A stretch of DNA of 64,000 nucleotides from Streptomyces sp. V3I8. GTDB lineage: Bacteria > Actinomycetota > Actinomycetes > Streptomycetales > Streptomycetaceae. The stretch lies in the NCBI RefSeq assembly GCF_030817535.1, contig NZ_JAUSZL010000002.1, positions 1,984,001 to 2,048,000 on the forward strand, read 5' to 3'. Under the pieces are notes generated by a model. That model worked only from the letters and a program-made list of their open reading frames with translations. It was not told where the DNA came from and did no database searches. Each line of letters starts with the position of its first letter. The first letter of the stretch is position 1. Of the stretch, positions 42,995-52,989 are shown piece after piece. Position numbers and translations under genes: made by a program.

Positions 42995-43872
42995 CGCACG
43001 CCCCTACGCAACTCCCTACCAGGTCGACAAAAGCCCGTCGGCACTTGCTCGTGTCCCGCCTTCAGTCGGACCCGGATCGTGCGCGGAGTGGGAGGGTGAC
43101 CTTCTGGCACTGCCTGCACGCCGAGTGGATCAAGATCCGCACGATGCGCTCGACGGTGTACGTGATCCTGGGCACTCTGGCATTCTGCATCGGTCTTGCT
43201 GCGCTGAACGCCTCGTCCGCAGGCAGTGAGTTCGCGGACCTGAGTCCCGCGGACCAGGCCTCGTTCGACCCGTTGGCGACCAGCCTGCGCGGCTACCTGC
43301 TTGCGCAGATCGCGCTCGGCCTGTTGGGCGGCCTGGTCATCACCTCGGAATACGGTGCGCGCACGATCGTCCCCACCCTGATCGCTGTTCCGCACCGGCT
43401 GCAGGTGCTGGTGTCCAAGGCTGTGGTGCTGACGGGCGTGGCGCTCCCGGTCGGGATCGCGGTGTCACTGGCCGGGTTTCTCGTGGGGCAGGCGTCGCTG
43501 TCCGGGGCGGGCGCCCCGCACCTGGCACTCTCCGACGGCGTGGCACTGCGTGGCATCGCAGGTGGTGGTCTTTATCTGGCACTGGCCGGGCTCTTCGGAC
43601 TGGCTCTGGGCACGGTGATCCGCTCCACCACGGCAACAGTGACCACACTGTTCGGCGTCATGCTGATCGTTCAGGCCTTCGCCCCGGCCCTGCCCGCAGG
43701 ACTCGGCGACTGGGTGTCGAAGTACTGGCCGCCGATCGCCGGCGGGCAGATCATCACCAGCTATCAGGACCCCATGTTGCTGAGTCCCTGGGCGGGCGTG
43801 GGCGTCATGGCCGGATGCGTGGCCGCCCTGATGACGGCGGCGTTCGTCGTCTTCCGCAAGCGTGACGCCTAG
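42991..43872 (+). CDS. ABC transporter permease
   Basis: A 293-residue membrane subunit with about six hydrophobic segments (VYVILGTLAFCIGLAAL, LAQIALGLLGGLVITSEY, AVVLTGVALPVGIAVSLAG, LYLALAGLFGLALGTVI, LFGVMLIVQAFAPALP, GVGVMAGCVAALMTAAFVV). The conserved EYGARTI after the second helix is typical of ABC-2 permeases. It starts within ATGA of the ATPase stop and is followed 48 bp later by the response regulator, making one operon. Confidence 0.93.
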   Translation: MTHAPTQLPTRSTKARRHLLVSRLQSDPDRARSGRVTFWHCLHAEWIKIRTMRSTVYVILGTLAFCIGLAALNASSAGSEFADLSPADQASFDPLATSLRGYLLAQIALGLLGGLVITSEYGARTIVPTLIAVPHRLQVLVSKAVVLTGVALPVGIAVSLAGFLVGQASLSGAGAPHLALSDGVALRGIAGGGLYLALAGLFGLALGTVIRSTTATVTTLFGVMLIVQAFAPALPAGLGDWVSKYWPPIAGGQIITSYQDPMLLSPWAGVGVMAGCVAALMTAAFVVFRKRDA

Positions 43873-43920
43873 CAAGGCGGGACAGTGAAGACAAGGATTC
43901 GCCAGCCGGGAACGGGTGCC

Positions 43921-44625
43921 ATGACGACGACACAACGACTGCTACTGGTGGAGGACGAGCCCACGCTGCGTGAGCTGCTGTCTGCCAGCTTGCGGCTGGC
44001 CGGCTTCGAAGTGATTCCGGCCGAAGCCGGCGGCCAGGCCCTGGAAGCGGTCCGCGACAGGCGCCCCGATCTGATCGTCCTGGACGTGATGCTGCCCGAC
44101 TTCGACGGCTTCGAGGTCGCACGCCGCCTGCGCGAGCATCCGTCCGGTTCCGGAAGCGGGCACCCGCCGATCCTCTTCCTGACGGCCCGGGACGCAGCCG
44201 AGGACCGCATCAGCGGTCTGCGGGCCGGCGGGGACGACTACGTGACCAAGCCCTTCAACCTCGAGGAACTCATCCTGCGCATCCAGGCCGTGCTGCGTCG
44301 CACCAGCGGCCGCCGGCTCGATGGGCTCGTGGTCGTCGACGACCTGGAACTCGATCTCGACAGCCACCAGGTGACGCGAGGCGGCGAGCCGGTGCAGCTG
44401 TCTCCGACCGAATTCAACCTCCTGCGCGTGCTGATGGAAAACGCCGGCCAGGTCTTGTCCAGGGATCAGCTGCTGGACCAGGTCTGGCACTACGACTTTG
44501 ACGGCGACGACTCCATCGTCGCCTCCTACATCAGCTACCTGCGCCGCAAAATCGACACCGGCGAACGGAAGCTGATCCATACGGTGCGTGGCACCGGCTA
44601 TGTCCTGCGCAGGCCCCGCGGATGA
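43921..44625 (+). CDS. OmpR-family response regulator
   Basis: A 234-residue regulator. The receiver domain has the acidic pair (VEDEP), phospho-acceptor Asp in IVLDVMLPDFDGF, Thr in FLTARD and Lys in YVTKPF. The C-terminal winged helix (VQLSPTEFNLLRVLMENAGQ, SIVASYISYLRRKID, VRGTGYVLR) binds DNA. The ATG at 43921 is preferred, with a GTG at 43885 as alternative. It overlaps the kinase gene by 4 nt. The direct repeats at 41902 are a plausible target. Confidence 0.95.
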   Translation: MTTTQRLLLVEDEPTLRELLSASLRLAGFEVIPAEAGGQALEAVRDRRPDLIVLDVMLPDFDGFEVARRLREHPSGSGSGHPPILFLTARDAAEDRISGLRAGGDDYVTKPFNLEELILRIQAVLRRTSGRRLDGLVVVDDLELDLDSHQVTRGGEPVQLSPTEFNLLRVLMENAGQVLSRDQLLDQVWHYDFDGDDSIVASYISYLRRKIDTGERKLIHTVRGTGYVLRRPRG

Positions 44626-46139
44626 GTGCGGCTGCCACACGTGGGCCAGTCAGCCGTCTGTCGCTGCGCGGGCGGGTCGTGGCCATCACGTTGCTGCTAG
44701 TCATCGCCGCCCTGTTGGCCAGTAACGCCCTACTCGTCACCCTGCTGCAACGGCAACTGGTGCAGCAACTGGATGACCGGCTGCGCACCGCTGTCACGAC
44801 GGCGGCGCGGCTGTCGAACATGGAAGACACGTCCGGCGAGTCGGCACCGGAGACGCGCGATGCCGTGGAGGGCGACCTGGCGGGCGACGTCTACGTCGCC
44901 TACCTCGATGCCGAAGGGCATCTGCGGCATACGCTGCGTCCGGCCGCCCATGGCACCCCCCGACTTCCGGTCCTCGGCACCGCAGCGATCACGGCCCGAG
45001 ACCAGCACCCCTTCCAGGTCCTGGGCAAGGATGACGGCGATGAGTGGCGTGTCATCGCTGCCCCGTTGGCCGCCGGCCACGACACCCAGGTGGACGAGGG
45101 CGGCAGCGTCGTCGTGGCCGGTTCCCTGTCTCCGGTCCACACGACGATTCGGCAGCTGGGCGTGCGGATGCTGGTGATCGATTCCCTGGTGCTCGTCTGC
45201 TTGGGCATCATCGCCTGGTTCGCCGTGCGAGCCGGTCTGCGGCCGCTGCGGCGCATCGAGACGACGGCAGCGGCCATCGCGGGCGGAGATCTGTCGAGCC
45301 GGGTCCCGCAGCCGGCCACGACGCGCACCGAACTGGGCCGGCTGTCCGCCGCGCTCAACGGCATGCTGGACCGCATCGAAGCCGGCGACGCCGCCCGCGC
45401 CGCCACCAACGAGCGTATGCGCACCTTTGTCGCGGACGCCAGCCACGAACTGCGCACCCCGCTGTTCGGGATCAAAGGCTTCACCGAGCTGTATCGGATG
45501 GGTGGCATGCCCGAGCGCGCCGATGTCGATGCCGCCATGAGCCGTATCGAACGCGAAGCAGCCCGCCTCGCCCGCATTGTCGAGGACCTGCTGCTCCTTG
45601 CCAGGCTCGACGAAGATGCCACCGGTGATGTGCATCCGACCCTTCGTCTCACCCCCATGGACCTGCGCACCCTGGCCGCCGACGCCCTGCACGACCTACG
45701 GGCCTTGGCCCCCGAACGTCCCATCACCCTGACCGGCCCGGGCGGCGGTCCGCCCGGTGGCGCCCCTGTTCTGGGCGACGAGTCCCGACTGCGACAGGTC
45801 ACCTCCAATCTCGTCGGCAACGCCATCGCCCACACTCCTCCCGGCACGCCGGTACGCATCGGTGTCGGCACGCTGGACGATCAGGCAGTCCTGGAGCTGA
45901 GCGATGAGGGGCCAGGAATCGCGGCCGAGCAGACCGGCCACATCTTCGACCGTTTCTACCGTGCCGACACCGCTCGCGGCCGCACACAGACTGGCGGTGC
46001 CGGTCTCGGACTGTCCATCGTCCGCTCCCTGGTGACCGCTCACCGCGGCCGCGTTGAGGTCCGCTCAGTGCCGGGGGAGGGCGCCACGTTCCGCGTCCTG
46101 CTGCCGCTGCATCCCGACAGCTCCGCCAGCGATTCCTGA
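44622..46139 (+). CDS. Sensor histidine kinase (OmpR-type partner)
   Basis: A 505-residue membrane kinase. The first helix (VVAITLLLVIAALLASNALL) and the second (MLVIDSLVLVCLGIIAWFAV) enclose an extracytoplasmic sensor of about 120 residues. A HAMP linker follows (RRIETTAAAIAGGDLSSRV), then the H-box FVADASHELRTPLFG, N-box VTSNLVGNAIAHTP, G1 LSDEGPGIA and G2 GAGLGLSIV. All catalytic motifs are intact. Its gene is coupled to the response regulator, so it likely senses the substrate of the ABC transporter or envelope stress. Confidence 0.95.
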   Translation: MSAAATRGPVSRLSLRGRVVAITLLLVIAALLASNALLVTLLQRQLVQQLDDRLRTAVTTAARLSNMEDTSGESAPETRDAVEGDLAGDVYVAYLDAEGHLRHTLRPAAHGTPRLPVLGTAAITARDQHPFQVLGKDDGDEWRVIAAPLAAGHDTQVDEGGSVVVAGSLSPVHTTIRQLGVRMLVIDSLVLVCLGIIAWFAVRAGLRPLRRIETTAAAIAGGDLSSRVPQPATTRTELGRLSAALNGMLDRIEAGDAARAATNERMRTFVADASHELRTPLFGIKGFTELYRMGGMPERADVDAAMSRIEREAARLARIVEDLLLLARLDEDATGDVHPTLRLTPMDLRTLAADALHDLRALAPERPITLTGPGGGPPGGAPVLGDESRLRQVTSNLVGNAIAHTPPGTPVRIGVGTLDDQAVLELSDEGPGIAAEQTGHIFDRFYRADTARGRTQTGGAGLGLSIVRSLVTAHRGRVEVRSVPGEGATFRVLLPLHPDSSASDS

Positions 46140-46424
46140 GGACAGCGCGGTAACCCCTCGGCCGGCCGACGCGAACGGCCGGACGTAGCCGACGCATACC
46201 CGAATCCAAGAACCACCGATGGCGTGCTCCACCCAGGTATGGCGCCTTTCTGTTCGCGCGCCCGCTGCCGTTCGCGGCTGGGGACTACCGGCGGGAGATG
46301 AGACACCCGCCGAGTCCTACTTGTTTTTGAGTACAGGGGGTCGTCGATACGGCCGACGACACGCCTGGGGCCGGCCCGGCAGGGTTAATGACGTTCCCAA
46401 TAACCAGATATGGAGATGTCTTTC

Positions 46425-48677
46425 ATGGCTACTTTCTTGCATCGGCTGGGCCGCTGGGCCTTCCGAAGGCGCCGCACCGTGGTGCTGGCCTGGGTAGCCG
46501 TACTGGCTGCAGTATTCCTCGGGGCCTCCAGCGCATCCGAGGCATCGGAGGACTCGTCCTCCCTGCCCGGCATCGAGTCCCAGCAGGCATTCGACCTGAT
46601 CAATGAGCGGTTCCCGGGTGCCGAGGCGGACGGTGCGGAGGCCCGCATCGTGTTCGTCGCGGAACACGGCCGGCAGGTCACCTCCGCCGCCGGCCGCTCG
46701 GCCGTCGGTGAACTCGTCACGGCGGTGGCCGACGGGCCGCAGGTCGCCGACGCGGCCAGCCCTTTCGACACGAACGCGGTCAGCAAGGACAAGTCGACGG
46801 CGTACGCCACCGTCACCTACAAGGTCGCCAGCGACGATCTCACCGACGCCAGCAAGACGGACCTGACCAAGGCAGTCGAGCAGGCCCGGGACGCGGGCCT
46901 GACCGTCGAGGTCGGCGGCTCCGCGCTGGAGACCGAAGCCGCGCAGGGCGTGGGTGAGGTACTCGGCGTTCTCGTCGCCGCAGTGGTGCTGCTGATCACC
47001 TTCGGCTCACTCGCCGCCGCCGGTCTCCCCCTGCTCACCGCCATCCTCGGCGTCGGCATCAGCCTCGCCGCAATCACCGCCGTGAGCAGTGTCTTCGGAT
47101 TTTCCTCGACGGTCGGTGAACTGGCGATGATGCTGGGCCTCGCCGTCGGCATCGACTACTCCCTGTTCGTGGTCTCCCGCTACCGGGAAGAGCGCGCCAA
47201 GGGACACCAGCCGCAGGAGGCGACGGCCCTGGCCGTGGGCACGGCCGGGAGCGCGGTCGTCTTCGCCGGGCTCACCGTCGTGATCGCCCTGCTGGGTCTG
47301 TCCGTCATCGGCGTCCCGATGCTCAGCAAGATGGGTATCGGCTCGGCAGGCGCCGTCATGGTTGGAGTCCTCATCGCCCTGACCGCCGTGCCGGCACTCC
47401 TGGGCTTTTGGCCCAATGCAGTGCTCTCGCGCCGCGACCGCAAGGGCGAACGCCGCTCCCGCACCAAGATCCTCAGCCTCGTCGGCAGGACCAGGACGGC
47501 CGGCATCACCACGAAGGCCTCCCGGGGTGTTCGCTGGGCGCAGTTCGTGGTGCGCCGCCCGCTGCCCGTCCTGCTCCTGTCGGTGATCGGCCTCGGGGCG
47601 CTCGCGGTGCCGTCGCTCGACCTGCGGATGGGTATGCCTGGCGATGAGGCCAAGTCGACCGCGACCACCGAGCGCCGCGCCTACGACGCGCTCGCCGAGG
47701 GCTTCGGCCCGGGCTTCAACGGCCCGCTGACCGTGGTGGTCGACGTCAAGAAGGCCAAGGACCCGCAGGCGGCCGTGACCGCGGTCTCCGACAAGCTCAC
47801 CGGCACCAAGGGAGTCGTCTCCGTCTCCCCGGCACGGTTCAACGAGGCCAAAGACACAGCGGTGATCGCCGCTGTCCCCTCAACCGCACCCACCAGCCGG
47901 CAAACGCAGGACCTGGTGCACAACATCCGCAGCGAGCGCAGTGCGGTGGAGTCGGCCACCGGAGCCGACTTCAAGGTCACCGGCACCACCGCCCTGAACA
48001 TCGACGTGGGCCAGAAGATGCAGGACGCCCTCATCCCCTACCTCGCGGTCGTCGTCGGTCTCGCCTTCCTCCTGCTGATGCTGGTCTTCCGGTCGATCCT
48101 GGTACCGCTCAAGGCCGCACTCGGCTTCCTGCTGTCCGTCGGTGCGGCCCTCGGCGCGATCGTCACGGTCTTCCAGCAGGGCCACGGAGCCGGCTTCTTC
48201 GGCGTCGACGAGACCGGCCCGATCATGAGCACCATGCCCATCTTCCTGGTGGGCATCGTCTTCGGCCTCGCCATGGACTATCAGGTCTTCCTGGTCTCCC
48301 GGATCCGCGAGGCACACATCCACGGAGAGCAGCCCGGCCAGGCCGTCGTCACCGGCTTCCGGCACAGCGCCCAGGTTGTGGGAGCAGCAGCACTGATCAT
48401 GATGGCGGTGTTCGGCGGTTTCATGACAGGCGGCGAATCCATGGTCAAGATGGTCGGCTTCGGGCTGGCCAGTGCCGTCTTCTTCGACGCCTTCGTCGTC
48501 CGCATGGCATTCGTGCCCGCGGTCCTGGCGCTCCTCGGCAAGCGTGCCTGGTGGCTGCCGCACTGGCTGGACCGGGTGCTGCCTCGCGTCGACGTCGAGG
48601 GCGAAGCACTCACCCAACAGGTCGGCGTGCCGCGTGATCTGCATGCCGACGATCCACAGGCCTCCATGACGGTCTGA
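46425..48677 (+). CDS. MMPL-family (RND superfamily) membrane transporter
   Basis: A 750-residue transporter with a duplicated RND architecture: an N-terminal helix (TVVLAWVAVLAAVFLGAS), a large exported loop, five helices (from VLGVLVAAVVLLITFGSL), then a repeat from about residue 375. The GLAVGIDYSLFVVSRYREE and GLAMDYQVFLVSRIREA motifs in the fourth helices carry the proton-relay Asp residues. MMPL proteins export lipids, siderophores or drugs. The ATG at 46425 follows a GGAG site 9 nt upstream. It lies 285 bp after the two-component operon, same strand. Confidence 0.95.
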   Translation: MATFLHRLGRWAFRRRRTVVLAWVAVLAAVFLGASSASEASEDSSSLPGIESQQAFDLINERFPGAEADGAEARIVFVAEHGRQVTSAAGRSAVGELVTAVADGPQVADAASPFDTNAVSKDKSTAYATVTYKVASDDLTDASKTDLTKAVEQARDAGLTVEVGGSALETEAAQGVGEVLGVLVAAVVLLITFGSLAAAGLPLLTAILGVGISLAAITAVSSVFGFSSTVGELAMMLGLAVGIDYSLFVVSRYREERAKGHQPQEATALAVGTAGSAVVFAGLTVVIALLGLSVIGVPMLSKMGIGSAGAVMVGVLIALTAVPALLGFWPNAVLSRRDRKGERRSRTKILSLVGRTRTAGITTKASRGVRWAQFVVRRPLPVLLLSVIGLGALAVPSLDLRMGMPGDEAKSTATTERRAYDALAEGFGPGFNGPLTVVVDVKKAKDPQAAVTAVSDKLTGTKGVVSVSPARFNEAKDTAVIAAVPSTAPTSRQTQDLVHNIRSERSAVESATGADFKVTGTTALNIDVGQKMQDALIPYLAVVVGLAFLLLMLVFRSILVPLKAALGFLLSVGAALGAIVTVFQQGHGAGFFGVDETGPIMSTMPIFLVGIVFGLAMDYQVFLVSRIREAHIHGEQPGQAVVTGFRHSAQVVGAAALIMMAVFGGFMTGGESMVKMVGFGLASAVFFDAFVVRMAFVPAVLALLGKRAWWLPHWLDRVLPRVDVEGEALTQQVGVPRDLHADDPQASMTV

Positions 48678-48780
48678 CGCACCAGCCGACCGGGCCGCTC
48701 CACTCGGCCCCAGAGCGGCCCGGTCCTGCCTCCACTCTGTCCACTTCTTCTGCCCTCGGTCACGGCATTGCGGAGAAACC

Positions 48781-50037
48781 ATGGTCACCCGCCTGCGACG
48801 TCGCATCGATCGGCACCCCCGCCTCGTCGAAGCGGCCTTCCTCCTGCTGGTCTACGCGGCCACCAGCAACCAGTACCGCCGGGTCGGCAACGACATTCTG
48901 TGGTGGCCGGGCTTCGCCCTCGCGGCAGTCACCTGTACGAGCCTGCTGGCGCGCCGTCGCCGGCCCGGCGCCGTTGTCGCCCTCACCACTCTCGGCACCG
49001 CCGTCGCAGGCTCCCAGGGCAGCACCTTCGGCCCTCTTCTGCTGCTCCCGGTTATCGTCGCACTGTACGAACTGGCTCTCCGAGCTTCTCAGCAAACCAT
49101 CCGTACCTACGGTCTCCTGGTTGCTGTCGTCCTCGTGCCCTCTGCCCTGCGCTGGGATGTCGAGGACGAGCCCTGGGCGAACGAAGCGGTGAGCCTGGCC
49201 TTCTGGATCCTGCTGCCCATCCTGCACGGACTGGCCGTGCGAGCACGTCGCGCGTACATGGACACCGTCCGCACCCGCGCCGAGGACGCCGAACGCACCC
49301 GCCATGAGGAAGCACAACGCCGGGTCACCGAAGAACGCGTCCGCATCGCCCGGGAACTGCATGACGTCGTGGCCCACCACATGGCCCTCGCCAACGCCCA
49401 AGCCGTGACTGCCGCCCACCTGTTCCCCACTCATCCCGCACAAACCGGCCAGATCCTCACCGAGCTCACCGGCACGACCACGGCAGCGCTGCACGAACTC
49501 GAGGCCACAGTGGGCCTGTTGCGCCAGCCTGAGACCGCCGAGGAATCGCTGAATCCCGCACCTGGGCTTGACCGGCTGCCTGACCTGGTCGCTGCCTTCG
49601 CCGCCGCCGCACTGCACATCACGATCGCTGTCGACGGCCCCGTGAAGCCGCTGGCGGCCGGGGTGGACCTGAACGCCTTCCGCATTGTGCAGGAAGCACT
49701 GACCAACGTCGCCAAGCACGCTGGTGTGAACACGGCACATGTCCATCTCGCCTACGCCCGGGAACAGTTGACGATCACCGTGAGCAATAACAGAAGTCCG
49801 AACACTCCCCCGCGCGCACCCGGCGGAGGGTTCGGGCTCATCAGCATGCGAGAACGCGCTCAGTCCGTCGGAGGACGCTTCCGAGCGGGGCACCGCCCGG
49901 AAGGCGGCTTCGCCGTCACGGCCGAACTTCCCATCAACGCCAGACCAGAGAGTGGGTTCCATGACGATCCGCGTACTGATTGCCGACGACCAGGCCCTGC
50001 TGCGAGCGACCTTCCGGGTGCTGATCGACTCCTGTGA
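48781..50037 (+). CDS. NarL-type sensor histidine kinase
   Basis: A 418-residue kinase. About five hydrophobic segments occupy the first 150 residues (LVEAAFLLLVYAAT, LLLLPVIVALYELAL, TYGLLVAVVLVPSAL and others). A coiled-coil leads to the HisKA_3 box IARELHDVVAHHMALANAQA, then the ATPase domain (FRIVQEALTNVAKHA, GGGFGLISMRERAQSVGG). No large extracytoplasmic sensor is present. The C-terminus runs 77 bp into the response-regulator gene and its last ~25 residues look unselected, perhaps after loss of an earlier stop. Confidence 0.92.
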   Translation: MVTRLRRRIDRHPRLVEAAFLLLVYAATSNQYRRVGNDILWWPGFALAAVTCTSLLARRRRPGAVVALTTLGTAVAGSQGSTFGPLLLLPVIVALYELALRASQQTIRTYGLLVAVVLVPSALRWDVEDEPWANEAVSLAFWILLPILHGLAVRARRAYMDTVRTRAEDAERTRHEEAQRRVTEERVRIARELHDVVAHHMALANAQAVTAAHLFPTHPAQTGQILTELTGTTTAALHELEATVGLLRQPETAEESLNPAPGLDRLPDLVAAFAAAALHITIAVDGPVKPLAAGVDLNAFRIVQEALTNVAKHAGVNTAHVHLAYAREQLTITVSNNRSPNTPPRAPGGGFGLISMRERAQSVGGRFRAGHRPEGGFAVTAELPINARPESGFHDDPRTDCRRPGPAASDLPGADRLL

Positions 50038-50632
50038 CGACATGGAGGTTGTCGCCGAGGCCGCCGACGGGCAGCAGGCCATCACGCTGGCCGGCCTCCA
50101 CCGCCCGGACGTCGTCCTCATGGACATCCGCATGCCCGGAACCGACGGGCTCGCCGCGACCGCCGCCGTCTGCGCACAACCCGAACTGCAGGCCACCCGC
50201 GTCCTCATCCTCACCACGTTCCAGACCAACGAGCACGTCGCCCAGGCCCTGCGCCTCGGCGCGAGCGGCTTCCTTGGCAAGAACACCACCGCCGACGCCT
50301 TCCTCGACGGCATCCGCACGGTCGCTTCCGGTGACGCCTTGCTGTCACCTCTGGCCACCCGCTCACTGATCACCCGCTTCCTCGCCACCCCCGCCCCCAA
50401 CTCCGGCGCCCCCGACCTCGAGCAATTCGACAGCCTTACTCCGCGAGAGCGCGAGGTGCTGACCCTGGTTGCGGAAGGCAGATCCAATGACGAGATCGCC
50501 GACGCACTGTTCCTCAGCCCTCTGACCGTCCGCACCCACGTCCAACGGGCCAAAACCAAGACAGAGGCCCGCGATCGCGCACAACTCGTCGCCTTCGCCT
50601 ACCAGGCGGGCCTTGTACAACCGCCGAGGTGA
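49961..50632 (+). CDS. NarL/LuxR-family response regulator
   Basis: A 223-residue regulator. The receiver domain (IADDQALLR, VVLMDIRMPGTDGL with the phospho-Asp, ILTTFQTNE, FLGKNTT) is followed by a LuxR-type helix-turn-helix (LTPREREVLTLVAEGRSNDE, ADALFLSPLTVRTHV). The ATG at 49961 is chosen over a GTG at 49952. Its gene overlaps the kinase gene, showing co-expression. The flanking MMPL and SGNH genes are candidate targets. Confidence 0.95.
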   Translation: MTIRVLIADDQALLRATFRVLIDSCDDMEVVAEAADGQQAITLAGLHRPDVVLMDIRMPGTDGLAATAAVCAQPELQATRVLILTTFQTNEHVAQALRLGASGFLGKNTTADAFLDGIRTVASGDALLSPLATRSLITRFLATPAPNSGAPDLEQFDSLTPREREVLTLVAEGRSNDEIADALFLSPLTVRTHVQRAKTKTEARDRAQLVAFAYQAGLVQPPR

Positions 50633-50702
50633 CCGACAACCCGGACGTGCCCTGTCCTGACCGACGTCCAAGCCTCACTCAGAAGACGGGACACACGGCA
50701 TC

Positions 50703-51635
50703 ATGACTCACCTACGCTTCGTCCTGACCGGAATCCTCCTGTCCGTGGTGGCCCTGACCGTCGCCGTCGCCGAGACCCGGATGGACAACGACGCTGCTGG
50801 GCGCAGCGACCTGCAGGGCCCCTATGTCGCTCTCGGGGACTCCTACACCTCCGGTCCACGCATACCGGCGCAGAGTGGCAAACCCGCTGGCTGTGACCGC
50901 TCCGACCACAACTACCCGGCGCTGCTCGCCGCTCGGCTCAAGATCAGACCGGGCATGTTCCGCGACATGAGCTGCAGCGGCGCAACGACAGCGGACTTCG
51001 CCTCGCCTCAGTCCACCGACAACGGCCGCAATCCCGCACAGCTCTCCGCCCTTTCCAGCCGAACCCGGCTCGTGACCGTCGGCATAGGCGGCAATGACAT
51101 CGGCTTCAGCAGCATGCTGACCCGCTGCCTCACCATGGGAGCGGCGTACAAGCTCATCACTCGCCACAAGGACGTTTCGGTCGACGCTCCCTGCCGAGAG
51201 CGCTACGTCAAGGACGGCACCGACAGTACGCAGCAGCGGATGACAGCGCTAAGAGCAGTACTGTCCGACCTGATGCAAGAGATCAGGCGGCGTGCGCCCA
51301 GGGCGCATCTCTACATCGTCGGCTACCCCGCGATCCTGCCGCCCGGCGACACGGGATGCGGACGCGCCCTTCCCCTTGCTCCCGGTGATATCGCCTACCT
51401 GCGGGAGAGGGAAGGCCGGCTCAACAGGGTGCTGCGGCAACAGGCCCACACGGCCGGCGCCACCTATGTGGACACCGAAACCGAATCCCGGAAGCACAGC
51501 GCCTGCTCAGCCCAGGACACACGATGGATCGAGCCGTTGATCCCCATCAGCCCGGCGGCACCGGTACACCCCAACGCTCGCGGACAACGCGGAGTCACGC
51601 AGATCATCCTGCGCGCCATGAGAGCAACACGGTGA
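50703..51635 (+). CDS. Secreted SGNH/GDSL hydrolase
   Basis: A 310-residue exported esterase or lipase. An N-terminal signal/anchor (FVLTGILLSVVALTVAVAE) is followed by block I VALGDSYTSGP with the nucleophilic Ser, block III GIGGNDIGFS and block V HPNARGQ with the catalytic His. Six cysteines in the mature part could form the disulfides common to Streptomyces SGNH enzymes. It lies 70 bp after the response-regulator gene and may belong to its regulon. Confidence 0.93.
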   Translation: MTHLRFVLTGILLSVVALTVAVAETRMDNDAAGRSDLQGPYVALGDSYTSGPRIPAQSGKPAGCDRSDHNYPALLAARLKIRPGMFRDMSCSGATTADFASPQSTDNGRNPAQLSALSSRTRLVTVGIGGNDIGFSSMLTRCLTMGAAYKLITRHKDVSVDAPCRERYVKDGTDSTQQRMTALRAVLSDLMQEIRRRAPRAHLYIVGYPAILPPGDTGCGRALPLAPGDIAYLREREGRLNRVLRQQAHTAGATYVDTETESRKHSACSAQDTRWIEPLIPISPAAPVHPNARGQRGVTQIILRAMRATR

Positions 51636-51929
51636 GCTTGGCCGGACCACGTACTCGGCTCCGCACGAGGCTGAGCAGCCTCTGACCGGCGGGGCCGGCC
51701 CGCCGAACCGGAAGCCTCGATGCCCCTCCCGACCCTTCAACGGGCCACGGACGGTGTAACGCACACCGCTTTGATCGGGGATTCGGTTGTATTGCGCATG
51801 CTTCGACATGTCGGACGTTGCAGGGCGAAAGGAATTCCCCAATTGATGAGCGCATGAGGAAGAACACCCGCCGCCTGCTGCTGTCCGCCGTGCCACAGCT
51901 GATGGATTTCATGCCGGCATAGCTGCCAC
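51636..51929. other. Gene-free stretch between convergent genes
   Basis: Only a 22-codon plus-strand frame at 51854 (MRKNTRRLLLSAVPQLMDFM) with a GAAAGGA upstream is visible; it is too short to support. Confidence 0.4.
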
Positions 51930-52890
51930 TTATCCATATACAGACGAACAGCGCATTTTGGTGATCACCATGGAGCAGCCGGAATAGCTCTCGGGAACGA
52001 GATCAATTCGTTCCCGTCCTCTACACATATGGTTACCCGATTTCCTAAGGTTTTCGACGTGCCAATTCGTGCCCAGCAGCAGGTCATCGGTACCGGCCAG
52101 CTCGGTGAGCAAGTGGTGGCGGGTGGTTCGCGCCTCGGCGGGATCGACGTCGCCGACGCCACCCATGTCGGGGTACGCCAGTTGCACGGGATGATGCAAG
52201 CTGTCGCCGCTGATCAGCGCATTGCGGACGGTGCCTGTCAGCCTGACCGACAAGTGGCCGGGCGTGTGGCCGTGTGTCGGTACCAGGCGGACGCCGTCGG
52301 CCACCTCAAGGCCTGAGGCGGGGATGTCGAGCAGGTCGTACAGACCGTTGTCACGGATGGGCTGCAGGGAGTCGCGGTGCACCTGAGCGACTTCCTCGTC
52401 GCTTTCGGCGGCGGCGGTCCAGTAGTCCCATTTTCCCTGCGGTCGGTGAGGTAGCGGGCGTTCGGGAAGGTCGGTGTCCAGCGGCTGTCGACCAGGTGGG
52501 TGTTCCAGCCGACGTGGTCGACGTGCATGTGCGTGGTGATCACCAGGTCGACGGTGTCCGGGGCGAAACCCGCGGCGGTCAGCCGGCGCAGCAGCGGGGT
52601 CTGCAGGTTGTCGGCGTCGGGTATCTGCCGGGCTTGTCGTTGCCGATGCCGGTGTCGACCAGGATGCGCTTGCCGTTCACCTCGATCGCGAAGATGTGAA
52701 CGTGCATCGCAAAGGCTGTGCCGTCGGTGAAGTGGGGTTGCAGCCAGGTGTGGTGCAAGTGTTCCGGTGTGGCATCGGGCAGCAGCCATCGACTGGTTGC
52801 CGGCGACATGTCGATTTCGTCGACTCGGCGCACGACGATGCCTCCGAGGTCCCAGCCCAGGAAGGCCGGGGATACACGGCTTGTGAACAC
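51930..52890 (-). pseudogene. MBL-fold metallo-hydrolase with two frameshifts
   Basis: Three frames give one protein in order: SRVSPAFLGWDLGGIVVRRV to ILVDTGIGND; then LQTPLLRRLTAAGFAPDTVD, the metal motif THMHVDHVGW and FPNARYLTDR; then WDYWTAAAESDEEV, LVPTHGHTPGHLS and ALISGDSLHHPVQ. One base is missing near 52642 (K-P-R-Q-I-P expected) and one near 52428 (R-E-K-W-D-Y-W expected). All zinc ligands survive in the pieces, so decay is recent or these are sequencing errors. Divergent from the HxlR regulator. Confidence 0.78.
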
Positions 52891-52989
52891 TTTGAATCCA
52901 TTCGTCTTGTCTGACCGCCGGTTCCGTGGGCCGACTCCAGGACTGTCGGTCACCTTTCGTAAGTATGTACCTTTTTGTGAGCTGGTGGC

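Noticed and set aside
51854..51922. 22-codon plus-strand peptide
   Set aside because: Too short to distinguish from chance.
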